The position numbers and the translations under genes were made by a program. The notes beneath the pieces were generated by a model that had not been told where the DNA came from, did not search any database, and saw only the letters and a list, made by a program, of their open reading frames with translations. Below are positions 17,528 through 26,306 of a stretch of DNA of 64,000 nt, one piece after another. Source of the DNA: Actinomyces radicidentis (GTDB lineage: Bacteria; Actinomycetota; Actinomycetes; Actinomycetales; Actinomycetaceae). The stretch spans positions 2,294,001 to 2,358,000 of the forward strand of contig NZ_CP014228.1 in assembly GCF_001553565.1 (NCBI RefSeq). The letters run 5' to 3'. Every line of letters begins with the position of its first letter. The first letter of the stretch is position 1.

Positions 17528-17618
17528 GCCCCCGTAGCTCAGCGGTTAGAGCAGCGAGCTTATACCTCGTCCGTGCCTGATAAGCACATGGTCCTGGGTT
17601 CGAATCCCAGCGGGGGTA
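17528..17618 (+). tRNA. tRNA-Ile, unusual long form with UAU anticodon arm plus a GAU-like hairpin
   Basis: A 91-nt tRNA. The acceptor stem GCCCCCG/CGGGGGT (one G-U), D stem GCTC/GAGC and T arm CTGGG-TTCGAAT-CCCAG are clear. The arm at the standard position is GCGAG-CTTATAC-CTCGT, giving anticodon TAT (isoleucine AUA). The variable region is 23 nt and contains GTGC-CTGATAA-GCAC, whose 7-nt loop is the textbook tRNA-Ile(GAU) anticodon loop, followed by ATGGTC like a normal class I variable loop. Isoleucine tRNAs are normally class I with 4-5-nt variable loops. Omitting the TAT hairpin (17 nt) leaves a nearly normal 74-nt tRNA-Ile(GAT). CCA is not encoded. Identity as Ile is likely; which loop is read is uncertain. 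Confidence 0.75.
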
Positions 17619-17623
17619 CCGGG

Positions 17624-17752
17624 CCCCAGGTCTCCTGGGAGCACCCAGCCCCCAGGTCTCCTGGGAGCACCCAGCCCCCAGGTCTCCTGGGAGCACCCAG
17701 CCCCCAGCTCTCTGGGAGCACCCAGCCCCCGGACCATCCGGGAGCACCCAGC
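17624..17752. repeat. five tandem ~26-bp hairpin-forming repeats between two tRNA genes
   Basis: Units at 17624-17649, 17650-17675, 17676-17701, 17702-17726 and 17727-17752. Each is a short palindrome followed by a constant GAGCACCCAGC linker. The first three have CCCAGG-TCT-CCTGGG, the fourth CCCAG-CTCT-CTGGG and the fifth CCCGGA-CCA-TCCGGG. Changes in one arm are matched in the other, so the stems are kept. The last two bases of unit five form the start of tRNA-Leu. The array could terminate or process the tRNA transcript. Confidence 0.85.
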
Positions 17753-17832
17753 CCCCGTGGTGGAATCGGTAGACACAGCGGCCTTAAAAGCTGATGCCCT
17801 CGGGCGTACGGGTTCGAGTCCCGTCGGGGGCA
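17751..17832 (+). tRNA. tRNA-Leu(TAA)
   Basis: An 82-nt class II tRNA. The acceptor GCCCCCG/CGGGGGC is fully paired, the D region GTGG-AATCGGTAGAC is typical of leucine tRNAs, the anticodon loop CTTAAAA gives TAA, and the long variable arm is closed by GCCC/GGGC. The T loop is TTCGAGT and CCA is not encoded. It starts inside the last repeat unit, 132 nt after the unusual tRNA-Ile. Confidence 0.94.
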
Positions 17833-17884
17833 CCCGTCACGCCTCGAGCAGCAAGAGGCCGACGCCGCCCGATACCCTGCCCGC

Positions 17885-18763
17885 ATGACTGACGCGACCA
17901 CCACGCCGAGCAACGCGGGCACCGCGGGCGGCACCGAGCCCCTCACCGTCGGCGACGTCGTCGACGTCCTCCGCGAGGCAGCCCCGCCCGAGCTCGCCGA
18001 GGACTGGGACTCGAACACCCTCATCTGCGGCGACCCGGCCGACCCCGTCCGCACCGTCCTGCTCGCCATGGACCCCCTCACCGCCGTCGTCGACGAGGCC
18101 ATCGAGCGCGGCGTCGACATGGTCATCACCCACCACCCCCTGTTCCTGCGCGGCACCGACCACGTCGGCGCCGTCGACCCCAAGGGCCGCAGCGTCCACC
18201 GCCTCATCCGCGCCGGCATCGCGCTGGCCAACGCCCACACCACCTGGGACTCCGCCCTCGGGGGCAACGCCGACGCCCTCGCCGAGCTCCTCGGCCTCAC
18301 CGCCACGGTCCCCCTCGAGCCCTCCGACGCCGACCCCGCTCTCGGCATCGGCCGCGTCGGCATCCTTCCCGAGCCGACGACGCTGCGCGCCCTCGCCGAG
18401 CACGTCGCCCGCGCCCTGCCCGACACCGCCCCCGGGCTCCTCGTCGGCGGCGACCCCGAGGCCGCGGTCGAGCGCGTCGCCGTCTCCGGAGGGGCCGGGG
18501 ACTCGCTCCTCGTCGCCGCCCGCGACGCCGGCGCCGACGTCTTCCTCACCGCCGACCTGCGCCACCACCCCGCCTCCGACCACCTCGAGGGCGGCCGCCC
18601 CTACCTCCTGTGCGGCACCCACTGGGCCACCGAGTGGGTCGGCCTGCCGCCGCTCGCCCGCCGTCTCGAGCAGGGCGCCGCGCAGCGGGGACGTACACTG
18701 GCCGCGCACGTCTCGACGGTCGTCACCGACCCCTGGACGCTGCGCCTGAGCACCGGCTCCTGA
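17885..18763 (+). CDS. Nif3-like dinuclear metal center protein (YbgI/DUF34 family)
   Basis: A 292-residue member of the conserved Nif3/YbgI family, which binds two metal ions and forms toroidal hexamers. The exact reaction is unsettled, with a role related to GTP cyclohydrolase I/folate proposed for some members. Metal ligands are visible: His83-His84 in ITHHPLFLRG, the NAHTTWD segment near 121, and His246/Glu250 in CGTHWATE. An insert of about 100 residues between the two halves is short compared with long-form members. ATG 17885 lies 6 nt after TACCCT (17873-17878), a likely leaderless start. It is followed after 82 nt by the coiled-coil/zinc-ribbon family gene, the usual actinobacterial neighbour. 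Confidence 0.92.
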   Translation: MTDATTTPSNAGTAGGTEPLTVGDVVDVLREAAPPELAEDWDSNTLICGDPADPVRTVLLAMDPLTAVVDEAIERGVDMVITHHPLFLRGTDHVGAVDPKGRSVHRLIRAGIALANAHTTWDSALGGNADALAELLGLTATVPLEPSDADPALGIGRVGILPEPTTLRALAEHVARALPDTAPGLLVGGDPEAAVERVAVSGGAGDSLLVAARDAGADVFLTADLRHHPASDHLEGGRPYLLCGTHWATEWVGLPPLARRLEQGAAQRGRTLAAHVSTVVTDPWTLRLSTGS

Positions 18764-18845
18764 GCCCACCCCACGACGGCGCCCCGGCCGCCGGGCCCGG
18801 GCACCGCACAGAACTCGATACCCCGGCCAGCGAAGGACACCCGCA

Positions 18846-19580
18846 GTGACGAGCGCACCCCTTGCCCAGCAGCGTCTGCTCATCGACCTCCAGCAGCTCG
18901 ACTCCCGGCTCGCCCGGCTCGCCCACGAGCGCAAGAACCTCCCCGTCCTCGCCCGCATCGAGGCCACCATCGAGCGCCTGCGCACCAACAAGCGCGAGGC
19001 CGTCGTCGCCGCCGGCGCTCTCGCGGACGCCAAGGCCGCCGCCACCAAGAGCGAGGACGAGGTCGGCCAGGTGACCCGCCGCGCCGAGGTCCTGCGCGAG
19101 CGCCTGTCCTCCGGCGCCGCCGGCGCCCGCGACCTCACTGCCATCCAGGGCGAGATCGACCAGCTCGGCCGCCGCCAGTCCGTCCTCGAGGACGAGCAGC
19201 TCGCCGCCATCGAGGCCCTCGAGGCCGCCCAGGCGGAGGTCGACCGCCTCACCGCCGAGGAGGCTGAGATCCGCGCTGCCGGCCGCGAGCTCACCGCTGA
19301 GCGCGACTCCGAGTTCGCCCGCATCGACGCCGAGAGCGCCCAGACCGCCAAGGCCCGCGCGGACCTCGCCGCCACGATCAACGACGACCTCCTCGCCGAC
19401 TACGACGCCGTGCGCGAGGCCACCGGCGGCATCGGCGCCGCCGCCCTCTACGGACGCCGCCTCGAGGGCGCCGCCATCGAGATCAGCCCCCAGGAGCACG
19501 CCCGCATCGCCGCCGCCCCGGCCGACGCCGTCATCCACGCCGAGGAGGGCGACGTCATCCTCGTCCGCATGGAGGCCTGA
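18846..19580 (+). CDS. coiled-coil C4-type zinc ribbon family protein with all zinc cysteines lost
   Basis: A 244-residue protein, mostly a long heptad-rich antiparallel coiled coil (about 10-175), followed by the family's C-terminal segment (GGIGAAALYGRR onward). In relatives (DUF164/CdsZ family) this segment is a zinc ribbon with two CxxC knuckles. Here the first knuckle reads Leu206-Glu-Gly-Ala209 and the second Ala232-Glu-Glu-Gly235, so no cysteine remains although the surrounding residues are conserved. The protein therefore should not bind zinc there. The GTG start at 18846 has AAGGA about 9 nt upstream. It is probably in an operon with nif3. CdsZ-type proteins are linked to stalled secretion or ribosome functions; a role here is only inferred. 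Confidence 0.88.
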   Translation: MTSAPLAQQRLLIDLQQLDSRLARLAHERKNLPVLARIEATIERLRTNKREAVVAAGALADAKAAATKSEDEVGQVTRRAEVLRERLSSGAAGARDLTAIQGEIDQLGRRQSVLEDEQLAAIEALEAAQAEVDRLTAEEAEIRAAGRELTAERDSEFARIDAESAQTAKARADLAATINDDLLADYDAVREATGGIGAAALYGRRLEGAAIEISPQEHARIAAAPADAVIHAEEGDVILVRMEA

Positions 19581-19733
19581 CGACGACAGGCACCCTCGGG
19601 GACGGCCCGAGCCAGTCCCCGCCCGTCCCGCGCCACCCCGTCGGCGCGGCGCGCAGCCCACGACGCCCTCGAGCACCGCCCAGGTGCTCGAGGGCGTCGC
19701 CGTTGGAGCGCCAGGACGGGCGGAGCGCCCGGA

Positions 19734-20540
19734 TCAGGCGAGGCGGAGGACGAGGTCCCGGCGGCCCGCCCGGTCGGCCGGCCGCAGCTCGACGGCGCCG
19801 ACGGCGTCGAGCCCCGCGGCGAGCTCCGCGACGTCCTCGAGGCCGCGCAGCGACCTCGGCGCCCGAGCCCGACGGTCGACGATCGCGCCGGTGAGCAGCC
19901 CTCGCGTGTGCTTCGCCCAGTGGGAGACGCTCGTGAGCGAGCCGTCGGGCGCCTCCTGGACCACCTGGACGCGGGCGAGCGCCACGCCGTCGGCGGCGGC
20001 TGGCTGCCAGGCGGGGGAGTAGGAGCCGGAGCGGCAGTCGACGACGACGCCGTCGGCCGTCTCGGCGAGGCCGCTGAGGACCGGCGCGAGGGACGGCTTC
20101 CAGAAGGACGTGAGGCGCCCCGCGCCGGGCAGCGTCACCCCCATCGACAGGCGGTGGTCCGGGACGGCGTCGGTGGCCCGCAGCGCGCCCCACAGGCCCG
20201 AGAGGATGACAACTTCCTCGGTCAGGACCCGCTTGGCGGCCCTCCTGCGCGCGAGCGCGTGGAGACCGGCCGCCTCGTAGAGGACGCCGGTGTACAGGGC
20301 GTGGGCCGGCGCGGCGGGCGCCGTCCGCAGCGTGGTGTTGAGCGTCGCCTCCTCGGCGCTGCGCGGCCCGAGCCCCAGGACGCGGGCCGCCTCGGGGCCC
20401 GCGCCGAGCGCCGTCAGGTCCTCGATGAGCCGCTCGCGCGGACCGGTGAGAGCGGGCGCCCCGAGGAGGGAGTCGAGGTGGAGCGGGTCGCCGCGCCGCG
20501 GCGCTGTCTTGCCCTCGGAGGGCGGCAGGAGGAGGAGCAC
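19734..20540 (-). CDS. yaaA: YaaA family peroxide-stress protein (UPF0246)
   Basis: A 268-residue member of the YaaA/DUF328 family. In E. coli YaaA limits free iron during hydrogen peroxide stress, and the fold is related to DNA-binding helix-hairpin-helix proteins. The conserved opening LLPPSEGKT, GLYEAAGL-like YTGVLYEAAGL, ILSGLWGALRATDAVPDHRLSMG, FWKPSL and VVDCRSGSYSPAW are all present; the VSHWAKHTRG segment near residue 205 is also typical. The GTG start is used, 6 nt after TACGAT (20552-20547), so translation is probably leaderless. It is convergent with the coiled-coil protein gene. Confidence 0.92.
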   Translation of the reverse strand: MLLLLPPSEGKTAPRRGDPLHLDSLLGAPALTGPRERLIEDLTALGAGPEAARVLGLGPRSAEEATLNTTLRTAPAAPAHALYTGVLYEAAGLHALARRRAAKRVLTEEVVILSGLWGALRATDAVPDHRLSMGVTLPGAGRLTSFWKPSLAPVLSGLAETADGVVVDCRSGSYSPAWQPAAADGVALARVQVVQEAPDGSLTSVSHWAKHTRGLLTGAIVDRRARAPRSLRGLEDVAELAAGLDAVGAVELRPADRAGRRDLVLRLA

Positions 20541-20671
20541 GACCGCATCGTAGGGGAGCCGCCGCGCCCCTCCGCACGGCTCCCAGCCGCGGTCGTCGGA
20601 CCGGGGCGGTCTGTGCCCGGCGCCTCAGGCGGTGGGCTCCCGCCCGGCACGGCGGGGCGCGGTGCCCGGGG

Positions 20672-20677
20672 TAGAGT
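20672..20677 (+). promoter_or_regulatory. -10 element of rnpB
   Basis: TAGAGT ends 7 nt before the first paired base of RNase P RNA (20685), the distance expected between a -10 and the transcription start. Confidence 0.6.
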
Positions 20678-20684
20678 GCTCCGC

Positions 20685-21073
<389 letters not shown>

Positions 21074-21104
21074 CCACCACTCCGTCCGCCCCACGGGGCC
21101 GGGC

Positions 21105-21151
21105 ACGACGCGGCGGGCGCCCACCTCATCGGTGGACGCCCGCCGCGTCGT
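21105..21151. terminator. bidirectional terminator after rnpB
   Basis: Arms 21105-21125 and 21131-21151 pair at 20 of 21 positions (one C-A mismatch) around a TCATC loop. It separates rnpB from the convergent DUF2510-like gene and can serve both strands. Confidence 0.8.
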
Positions 21152-21190
21152 CGCCAGTCGGCCCACCGGGCCGACGGCCGAGACCGCCGG

Positions 21191-22366
21191 TCACTTGGCG
21201 GCCATGTACATCTCCTGGTCGTAGTTCGACAGGCCGGAGACCGCGAAGACACCGGACTTCTCGTCGGACTTCGGGATGACGTAGGTGAAGTACCCGGTCA
21301 CCGTGCCGCCGTCACGGGGCATGTCCTGGTCGTTGAACTCGTCGTCGAGGAGGTACGTGTCGGAGCTCGCCTCGACGGTGTTGCCCTTGTTGACGTAGTC
21401 GATCGTGATGTCGTACGGGTTCATCTGGCCCTTGCCGTGGTACGTCACGGTGACGGGGACGCGCATGTAGACCTTGTCCGAGCCGGGGTCCTTGAAGCCC
21501 TCGGAGTACTTGTTGTCGTCGTAGACCTTCTTGATCGCGTCCGTGGTGTCCCACTCGACGGCGCCGAACTGGATCTCGACGCTGGCGTCGGGGTCGCTGG
21601 CGTACTCGTTCGCCTGGATCTTGATCGTCTGCGTCGTCGGGTCGGCCGGGTTGTCCATGGACATGCCCTGCTCGTCCGAGGAGCTCGACGAGGAGTCGGA
21701 GGAACCGGAGTGCGAGGAGCCGGAGCCGGTCGTCGGGTCAGCGGCGGCGGCCGTGCCGACGCCGGAGCCCTTGGAGTCGTCGGAGGAGTCGCCGCCGCCG
21801 GCGAGCGCGGCGATGATCCCGATGAGGATGAGGAGGGCGACCAGGCCGATGATGAGCCAGAACCACCACTGCTTCGTCACGGGCTTCTTGCCGCCGTTGC
21901 CGGAGCCGCCGTTGACGTCGATCGGCTGCCAGCCGCTCTGCTGCTGCGGGACGCCGGCGCCGGCCTGGCCCTGGTTGTGGTAGGGCGTCGGGGACTGCGC
22001 GTAGCTCATGTTCGCGGCGTAGGGGCTGGCCGAGGCGGCGGAGGAGGCCACCGGGGCCGAGCCGGACTGCGGGCCCGCGTACTGGTTCCCGGCGGCGTAG
22101 TCGCCCGAGGGCGCCGAGGCCGACTGGCCGGTCGGGCTGGCGACGGGGGCGGACTGGCCGGTCGGGATCGCCTGGGTCGGGGCCCAGGCGGCGTCGTTGG
22201 CGGAGCCGGCGACGGGGGCGGACGCGGCCGAGGCGGAGTCGTCGACCCACAGCTCCCAGCCCTCGGGGGCGGGGCCCCAGGCCGGGTCCGGCTGCCATCC
22301 GGCCGGAGGGACGAAGCCCTCCGGCGGAGCGGGCCAGTTCGGGGGCGGGTTGAAGCGCAGAGCCAT
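21191..22366 (-). CDS. DUF2510-like N-terminal / single-pass membrane protein with extracellular domain
   Basis: A 391-residue protein. Residues 1-45 hold a Pro/Trp-rich repeat (PPPNWPAPPEGFVPPAGWQPDP) like the short cytoplasmic DUF2510 motif of actinobacteria. A long Ala/Ser/Gln/Pro linker leads to one membrane helix (WWFWLIIGLVALLILIGIIAAL, about 168-190). A Ser/Asp-rich stalk and an outside domain of about 150 residues follow, resembling the Ig-like DUF4352 domains (IQFGAVEWD, PVTVTYHGKGQ, GTVTGYFTYVIPKSDEKSG). The role is unknown; these proteins are thought to sense or stabilise the envelope. ATG 22366 has GGAGGAT upstream. The gene is convergent with rnpB. Confidence 0.85.
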   Translation of the reverse strand: MALRFNPPPNWPAPPEGFVPPAGWQPDPAWGPAPEGWELWVDDSASAASAPVAGSANDAAWAPTQAIPTGQSAPVASPTGQSASAPSGDYAAGNQYAGPQSGSAPVASSAASASPYAANMSYAQSPTPYHNQGQAGAGVPQQQSGWQPIDVNGGSGNGGKKPVTKQWWFWLIIGLVALLILIGIIAALAGGGDSSDDSKGSGVGTAAAADPTTGSGSSHSGSSDSSSSSSDEQGMSMDNPADPTTQTIKIQANEYASDPDASVEIQFGAVEWDTTDAIKKVYDDNKYSEGFKDPGSDKVYMRVPVTVTYHGKGQMNPYDITIDYVNKGNTVEASSDTYLLDDEFNDQDMPRDGGTVTGYFTYVIPKSDEKSGVFAVSGLSNYDQEMYMAAK

Positions 22367-22588
22367 GGGAGATCCTCCGGGACGTGTCGTGCTGGGGTCG
22401 CATGAAGGGGGCTGCGGGACGAAGGCCTCATCACCGCGTCGACCTGTGTCCGAATGTACACGGCGAACAGCGCGGAACCGCCGCCGTTACCGAGGTGCGG
22501 CCTGGGGAGCGCTCCCCAGGACCCGCCCGGAGACAGCGGCGGTCGGTCCCGTCCGAGGCGCGCGGGGGCGGGCTTCCGACGCGTCGGT

Positions 22589-23476
22589 TCAGGGCAGGGT
22601 GAGGATGTCCGCCCCGTCCTCGGTGACGACCGTCGTGTGCTCGAACTGCGCGGTGCGCGAGCGGTCCTTCGTGACGACCGTCCAGTCGTCGTCCCACTGC
22701 TCCCAGTCCTCAGTGCCCAGCGTGAGCATCGGCTCGATGGTGAAGACCATGCCCACCTCCATGACGGTGTCGTACATGGGCGCGGCGTCGTAGTGCGGGA
22801 CGATGAGGCCCGAGTGGAAGGCCTCGCCGACGCCGTGGCCCGTGTAGTCGCGCACGACGCCGTACTCGAAGCGCTTGGCGTACTTCTCGATGACGCGGCC
22901 GATCACGTTGATCTCGCGGCCCGGGCGGACGGCCTTGATGCCGCGCTCCATGGCCAGGCGGGTGCGCTCGATGAGGAGGGCGGACTCCTCGTCGATCTCG
23001 CCGACGCCGTAGGTGGCGTTCGTGTCCCCGTGGACGCCGTTCTTGTAGGCGGTCACGTCGAGGTTGATGATGTCGCCCTCGTTGAGGACGGTGGAGTCCG
23101 GGATGCCGTGGCAGATGACCTCGTTGATCGAGGTGCAGATCGACTTCGTGAAGCCCATGTAGCCGAGCGTCGAGGGATAGGCGCCGTGGTCGCACATGTA
23201 CTCGTGGGCGATCCGGTCCAGCTCGTCGGTCGTGACGCCGGGGGCGATCGCCTTGGCGGCCTCGGCCATGGCGCGCGCGGCGATCCGGCCGGACTCGCGG
23301 ATGCGCTCGATGGTCTCCGCGTCCTTGACGTCCGAGGCGGTCACGACCTCCGGGCCGTCGTGGAACATGTACTCGGGGCGGGCGATGGAGTCGGGAACGT
23401 GGCGCATCGGGCCCACGACGCCCTTCGTGAGGGTGCCCCGGGGCGCGCGGTCGGCGAGTGAGGAGGAGTTCGTCAT
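22589..23476 (-). CDS. map: methionine aminopeptidase, type I
   Basis: Removes the N-terminal methionine from new proteins. 295 residues with the pita-bread fold ligands: Asp in [10 protein letters not shown], Asp in HGDTNATY, His in [10 protein letters not shown], Glu in FTIEPML and Glu in the C-terminal VVTEDG region, plus the substrate-contacting His in EVICHGIPD. An N-terminal extension of about 45 residues ([17 protein letters not shown]) resembles the MapB type of actinobacteria, which may dock on the ribosome through a proline-rich tail. ATG 23476 is 6 nt after TATGCT (23488-23483), so it is probably leaderless. Confidence 0.95.
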   Translation of the reverse strand: MTNSSSLADRAPRGTLTKGVVGPMRHVPDSIARPEYMFHDGPEVVTASDVKDAETIERIRESGRIAARAMAEAAKAIAPGVTTDELDRIAHEYMCDHGAYPSTLGYMGFTKSICTSINEVICHGIPDSTVLNEGDIINLDVTAYKNGVHGDTNATYGVGEIDEESALLIERTRLAMERGIKAVRPGREINVIGRVIEKYAKRFEYGVVRDYTGHGVGEAFHSGLIVPHYDAAPMYDTVMEVGMVFTIEPMLTLGTEDWEQWDDDWTVVTKDRSRTAQFEHTTVVTEDGADILTLP

Positions 23477-23615
23477 GCCCTCAGCATAGGAGGGGCGGCC
23501 GGAGGGATCAGTCGGGCCCGGGACCGCCCGGCGCGGGCGCACCGGCCGACACGGCACCGCGCCGCCCCGCGGGGGCCTGCCCCCGGACCGGCCCGCTCCG
23601 CATAGCATGCGGGCC

Positions 23616-24458
23616 ATGGCCAAGATCCACCTCGTGCGCCACGGCCGCACGGTCCTCAACGAGCAGCGACGCACCCAGGGCTCGGCGGACTCGCCGCTCA
23701 CCCCCGAGGGACGCGCGGGCGCCCGAGCCGCCCGCGACCACATGGCGTCCTGGCCGCTCACCCGCGCCTACCTCAGCCCACAGGGCCGAGTCCAGCAGAC
23801 CGCCTCGATCCTCCTCGACGGCCACCCGGACGTCACCCCCGTCTACCTCGAGGGCCTGCGCGAGTACGACTACGGCGTCTACGACGGCGGCCCCGACGAG
23901 GAGATGATCGCCGCGCTGCCCACGGAGCAGCTCCTCCCGCCCGTCATCGCCGGCACCCACCCGGGCGCCCCCGGCGGCATCGCCGCGGCCGACTACCTCG
24001 CCGACATCGACGGCGCCCTCGCCCGCATCCTCGCCGACCTGCGCGACGCGATCGAGGCCGGCGGCGCCGACGAGGAGGAGGTCCTCGTCGTCTCCCACGG
24101 CATGACCATCATGACGATCATGAGCCGCTGGACCGACTTCTCCGTCTACGGCATGGCCCCCATGGCCAACTGCTCCGTCACCACCGTCGAGGTCGACCCG
24201 ACCGTCCCCGGCGGCGACCCGCGCATCGTCAGCTGGGCCGTCGACCCCGGTGGCCAGGGCATCACGTGGGAGACCAAGGACATCACGAGCGCCTTCGACG
24301 GCGTCACCGCCGTCCCGATCAACTGGTCCGTCCTGGCGCAGGACGGCGCGCCCTACGCCACCGACTACCCCATCGACCCCGACGAGGTCGCGGACGCCGT
24401 CGCCGACGCCGCCCAGGACGCCGAGCCGCAGGACGGCCCCGGGAGCGCACGGGCGTGA
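23616..24458 (+). CDS. histidine phosphatase family protein
   Basis: A 280-residue phosphoglycerate mutase-like phosphatase. LVRHGRT at residues 6-12 has the phospho-accepting histidine. The second histidine is in [11 protein letters not shown] near residue 167. [13 protein letters not shown] and [12 protein letters not shown] complete the pocket. A C-terminal extension of about 70 residues follows the domain. ATG 23616 is preferred to ATG 23607 because TAGCAT (23603-23608) lies 7 nt before it, as in the other leaderless starts here. The substrate is unknown. The stop overlaps the LysE-family start by 4 nt. Confidence 0.9.
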   Translation: MAKIHLVRHGRTVLNEQRRTQGSADSPLTPEGRAGARAARDHMASWPLTRAYLSPQGRVQQTASILLDGHPDVTPVYLEGLREYDYGVYDGGPDEEMIAALPTEQLLPPVIAGTHPGAPGGIAAADYLADIDGALARILADLRDAIEAGGADEEEVLVVSHGMTIMTIMSRWTDFSVYGMAPMANCSVTTVEVDPTVPGGDPRIVSWAVDPGGQGITWETKDITSAFDGVTAVPINWSVLAQDGAPYATDYPIDPDEVADAVADAAQDAEPQDGPGSARA

Positions 24459-25147
24459 CGCTCCTGCACGCGCTCGTCGGCTTCGCGCTCGTCGTCGGGG
24501 TCCTCACCCTCGTCCCCGGCATCGACACGGCGCTCGTCCTGCGCAGCGCCCTCACGCGTTCGCGCGGCAACGCGCTCGCCACCGTTCTCGGCGTCTCCAC
24601 GGGCATCGTCGTGTGGGGCGCCGCCGCCGGCGTCGGAGCCACGGCCGTCCTGGCTGCCTCGCGCACCGCGTACCGGCTCCTCACCCTCGCCGGCGCCCTC
24701 TACCTCATGGGCATGGGCGCCACGATGCTCTGGCGCTCGTGGCCGGGGCGCGCCCAGGCGGCTGAGCCGGAGCGGGCCGGCGGGACCTCGCACGACGCCG
24801 TCGTGGAGGCCGGGGCGCTCGCGGCCGAGGGCGCGCCGGCGGACTCCGCGTGGCGCGGCTGGTGGACCGGGGCCCTCACCAACCTCCTCAACCCCAAGGT
24901 CTGCGTCTTCTTCCTCGCCACCATCCCGCAGTTCATGGTGACCGGCGTGCCCCCGCTCGCCATGGGCGTCCTCCTCGCCCTCGTCCACGCCGCCCTGTGC
25001 ACCGCGTGGCTCGGGCTCATCGCCCTCGGGGCGGGCTGGGCCGGTCCCCGGCCGGGCTCGAGCGCCGTCGTGCGCTGGACCGACCGCGTCACGGGCGGCG
25101 TGCTCCTCGCCTTCGGCGGGCGCCTCGCGCTCCAGGCCCGCGCCTGA
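24455..25147 (+). CDS. LysE family amino-acid exporter
   Basis: A 230-residue inner membrane exporter of the LysE/RhtB family. Six hydrophobic segments are visible with the family signature near the N-terminus (LVPGIDTALVLRSALTRSRGNALATVLGVSTG) and a second conserved block GWWTGALTNLLNPKVCVFFLATIPQF. The loop between helices 3 and 4 is longer than usual and acidic. The start is GTG 24455, overlapping the previous stop (GTGA). The exported amino acid is not predictable. Confidence 0.92.
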   Translation: MTLLHALVGFALVVGVLTLVPGIDTALVLRSALTRSRGNALATVLGVSTGIVVWGAAAGVGATAVLAASRTAYRLLTLAGALYLMGMGATMLWRSWPGRAQAAEPERAGGTSHDAVVEAGALAAEGAPADSAWRGWWTGALTNLLNPKVCVFFLATIPQFMVTGVPPLAMGVLLALVHAALCTAWLGLIALGAGWAGPRPGSSAVVRWTDRVTGGVLLAFGGRLALQARA

Positions 25148-25269
25148 CCGGGGCGCGGGCGCCGCGACCGGCGCAGTCCGTCGCACCGTCGTCGGTCACC
25201 GCGCCGGCGGCGACTCAGCGGAGGACCTGAGCGGCAGCGTCGTCGTCCCGGGGACGACGACGCGAGCCG

Positions 25270-26181
25270 TCACTTCTCGAACCAGTGCTCCTCGGCCGGG
25301 AAGCTGCCCTCGCGCACGGCCCGCCCGTAGTCCTCGGCGGCCTCCTGGAGCAGGCGCCCGACCTCGGCGAAGCGGCGGGCGAAGCGCGGCGCCCAGTCCG
25401 TCATCCCGGCCATGTCCGACCACACGAGCACCTGCCCGTCGCAGCGGGCCCCGGCGCCGATGCCGATGGTCGGGACCGGGCACACCTCGGTGACGCGGGC
25501 GGCGAGGGGCTCGGGCACCATCTCGAGCACGATCGCGACGGCGCCCGCCTCCGCCAGCGCCAGCGCGTCGGCGACGAGCGTCTCGGCGCCCTCCTCGTCC
25601 CGGCCCTGGACCCGGAAGCCGCCGAGCGCGTTGACCGACTGCGGCGTGAAGCCGAGGTGCCCGACGACGGGGATCCCCGCCTCCGCGAGCGCCCGGACCG
25701 TCGCGACCCGCGGGCGGCCGCCCTCGAGCTTGACGGCGTTGGCGCCCACCCGCACGAGCCGGACGGCGGAGGTGAGGGCCTGCTCGGGGCCGGCCTCGTA
25801 GGTGCCGAAGGGCAGGTCCGCGACGACGAGGGCGCGGGTGGTCGCCGAGGCGACGGAGCGGGTCGCCACGACCATCTCGTCGAGGGCGACGGGCAGCGTC
25901 GAGTCGTAGCCCAGGGCGACGTTCCCGATGGAGTCGCCCACGAGCAGCATGTCCGTCCCGGCGGCGTCGAGGATCCGGGCGGTCAGGGCGTCGTAGGCGG
26001 TGAGCATGACGAGGCGCTCACCGGACGCCTTCGCCTGCGCGAGGCGCGTGACCCGCATCGGTCGACGGGAGGCCGCAGACGGGGCGGGCCGGGCCGACTG
26101 GGCGGACGGCGTCGACGCGCCGTCGGACGCGGTGGCAGGGGAGGAGGACGAGGGGCCGTAGGGCGTCTCGGATCGCGACAT
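25270..26181 (-). CDS. panB: 3-methyl-2-oxobutanoate hydroxymethyltransferase
   Basis: The first step of pantothenate synthesis: transfers a hydroxymethyl group from methylene-tetrahydrofolate to 2-oxoisovalerate. 303 residues. An N-terminal tail of about 40 Ser/Ala/Pro residues is unlike most PanB proteins. The barrel has MLTAYDALTARILD, LLVGDSIGNVALGYDST, DLPFGTYE, VKLEGG, HLGFTPQSVN, IVLEMVP and TIGIGAGARCDGQVLVWSDMAGM, all canonical. ATG 26181 lies 6 nt after TACGCT (26193-26188). No panC or panD is adjacent. It is divergent from the glnA at 26307. Confidence 0.95.
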   Translation of the reverse strand: MSRSETPYGPSSSSPATASDGASTPSAQSARPAPSAASRRPMRVTRLAQAKASGERLVMLTAYDALTARILDAAGTDMLLVGDSIGNVALGYDSTLPVALDEMVVATRSVASATTRALVVADLPFGTYEAGPEQALTSAVRLVRVGANAVKLEGGRPRVATVRALAEAGIPVVGHLGFTPQSVNALGGFRVQGRDEEGAETLVADALALAEAGAVAIVLEMVPEPLAARVTEVCPVPTIGIGAGARCDGQVLVWSDMAGMTDWAPRFARRFAEVGRLLQEAAEDYGRAVREGSFPAEEHWFEK

Positions 26182-26306
26182 GGGAGCAGCGTATGCGGCG
26201 GAGCCCGGCGCTGCGCAACGCGCCGGACACGTGTGGGCGGCATGATGCGCCTCGTGTACCCGCGCGCCCGCGCGGGCGATCCGCTCACGCGGTGAAGGGA
26301 GAGAGC

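Noticed and set aside
17624-17752. CRISPR array
   Set aside because: Units are directly adjacent with no unique spacers and no cas genes; it is a tandem repeat.
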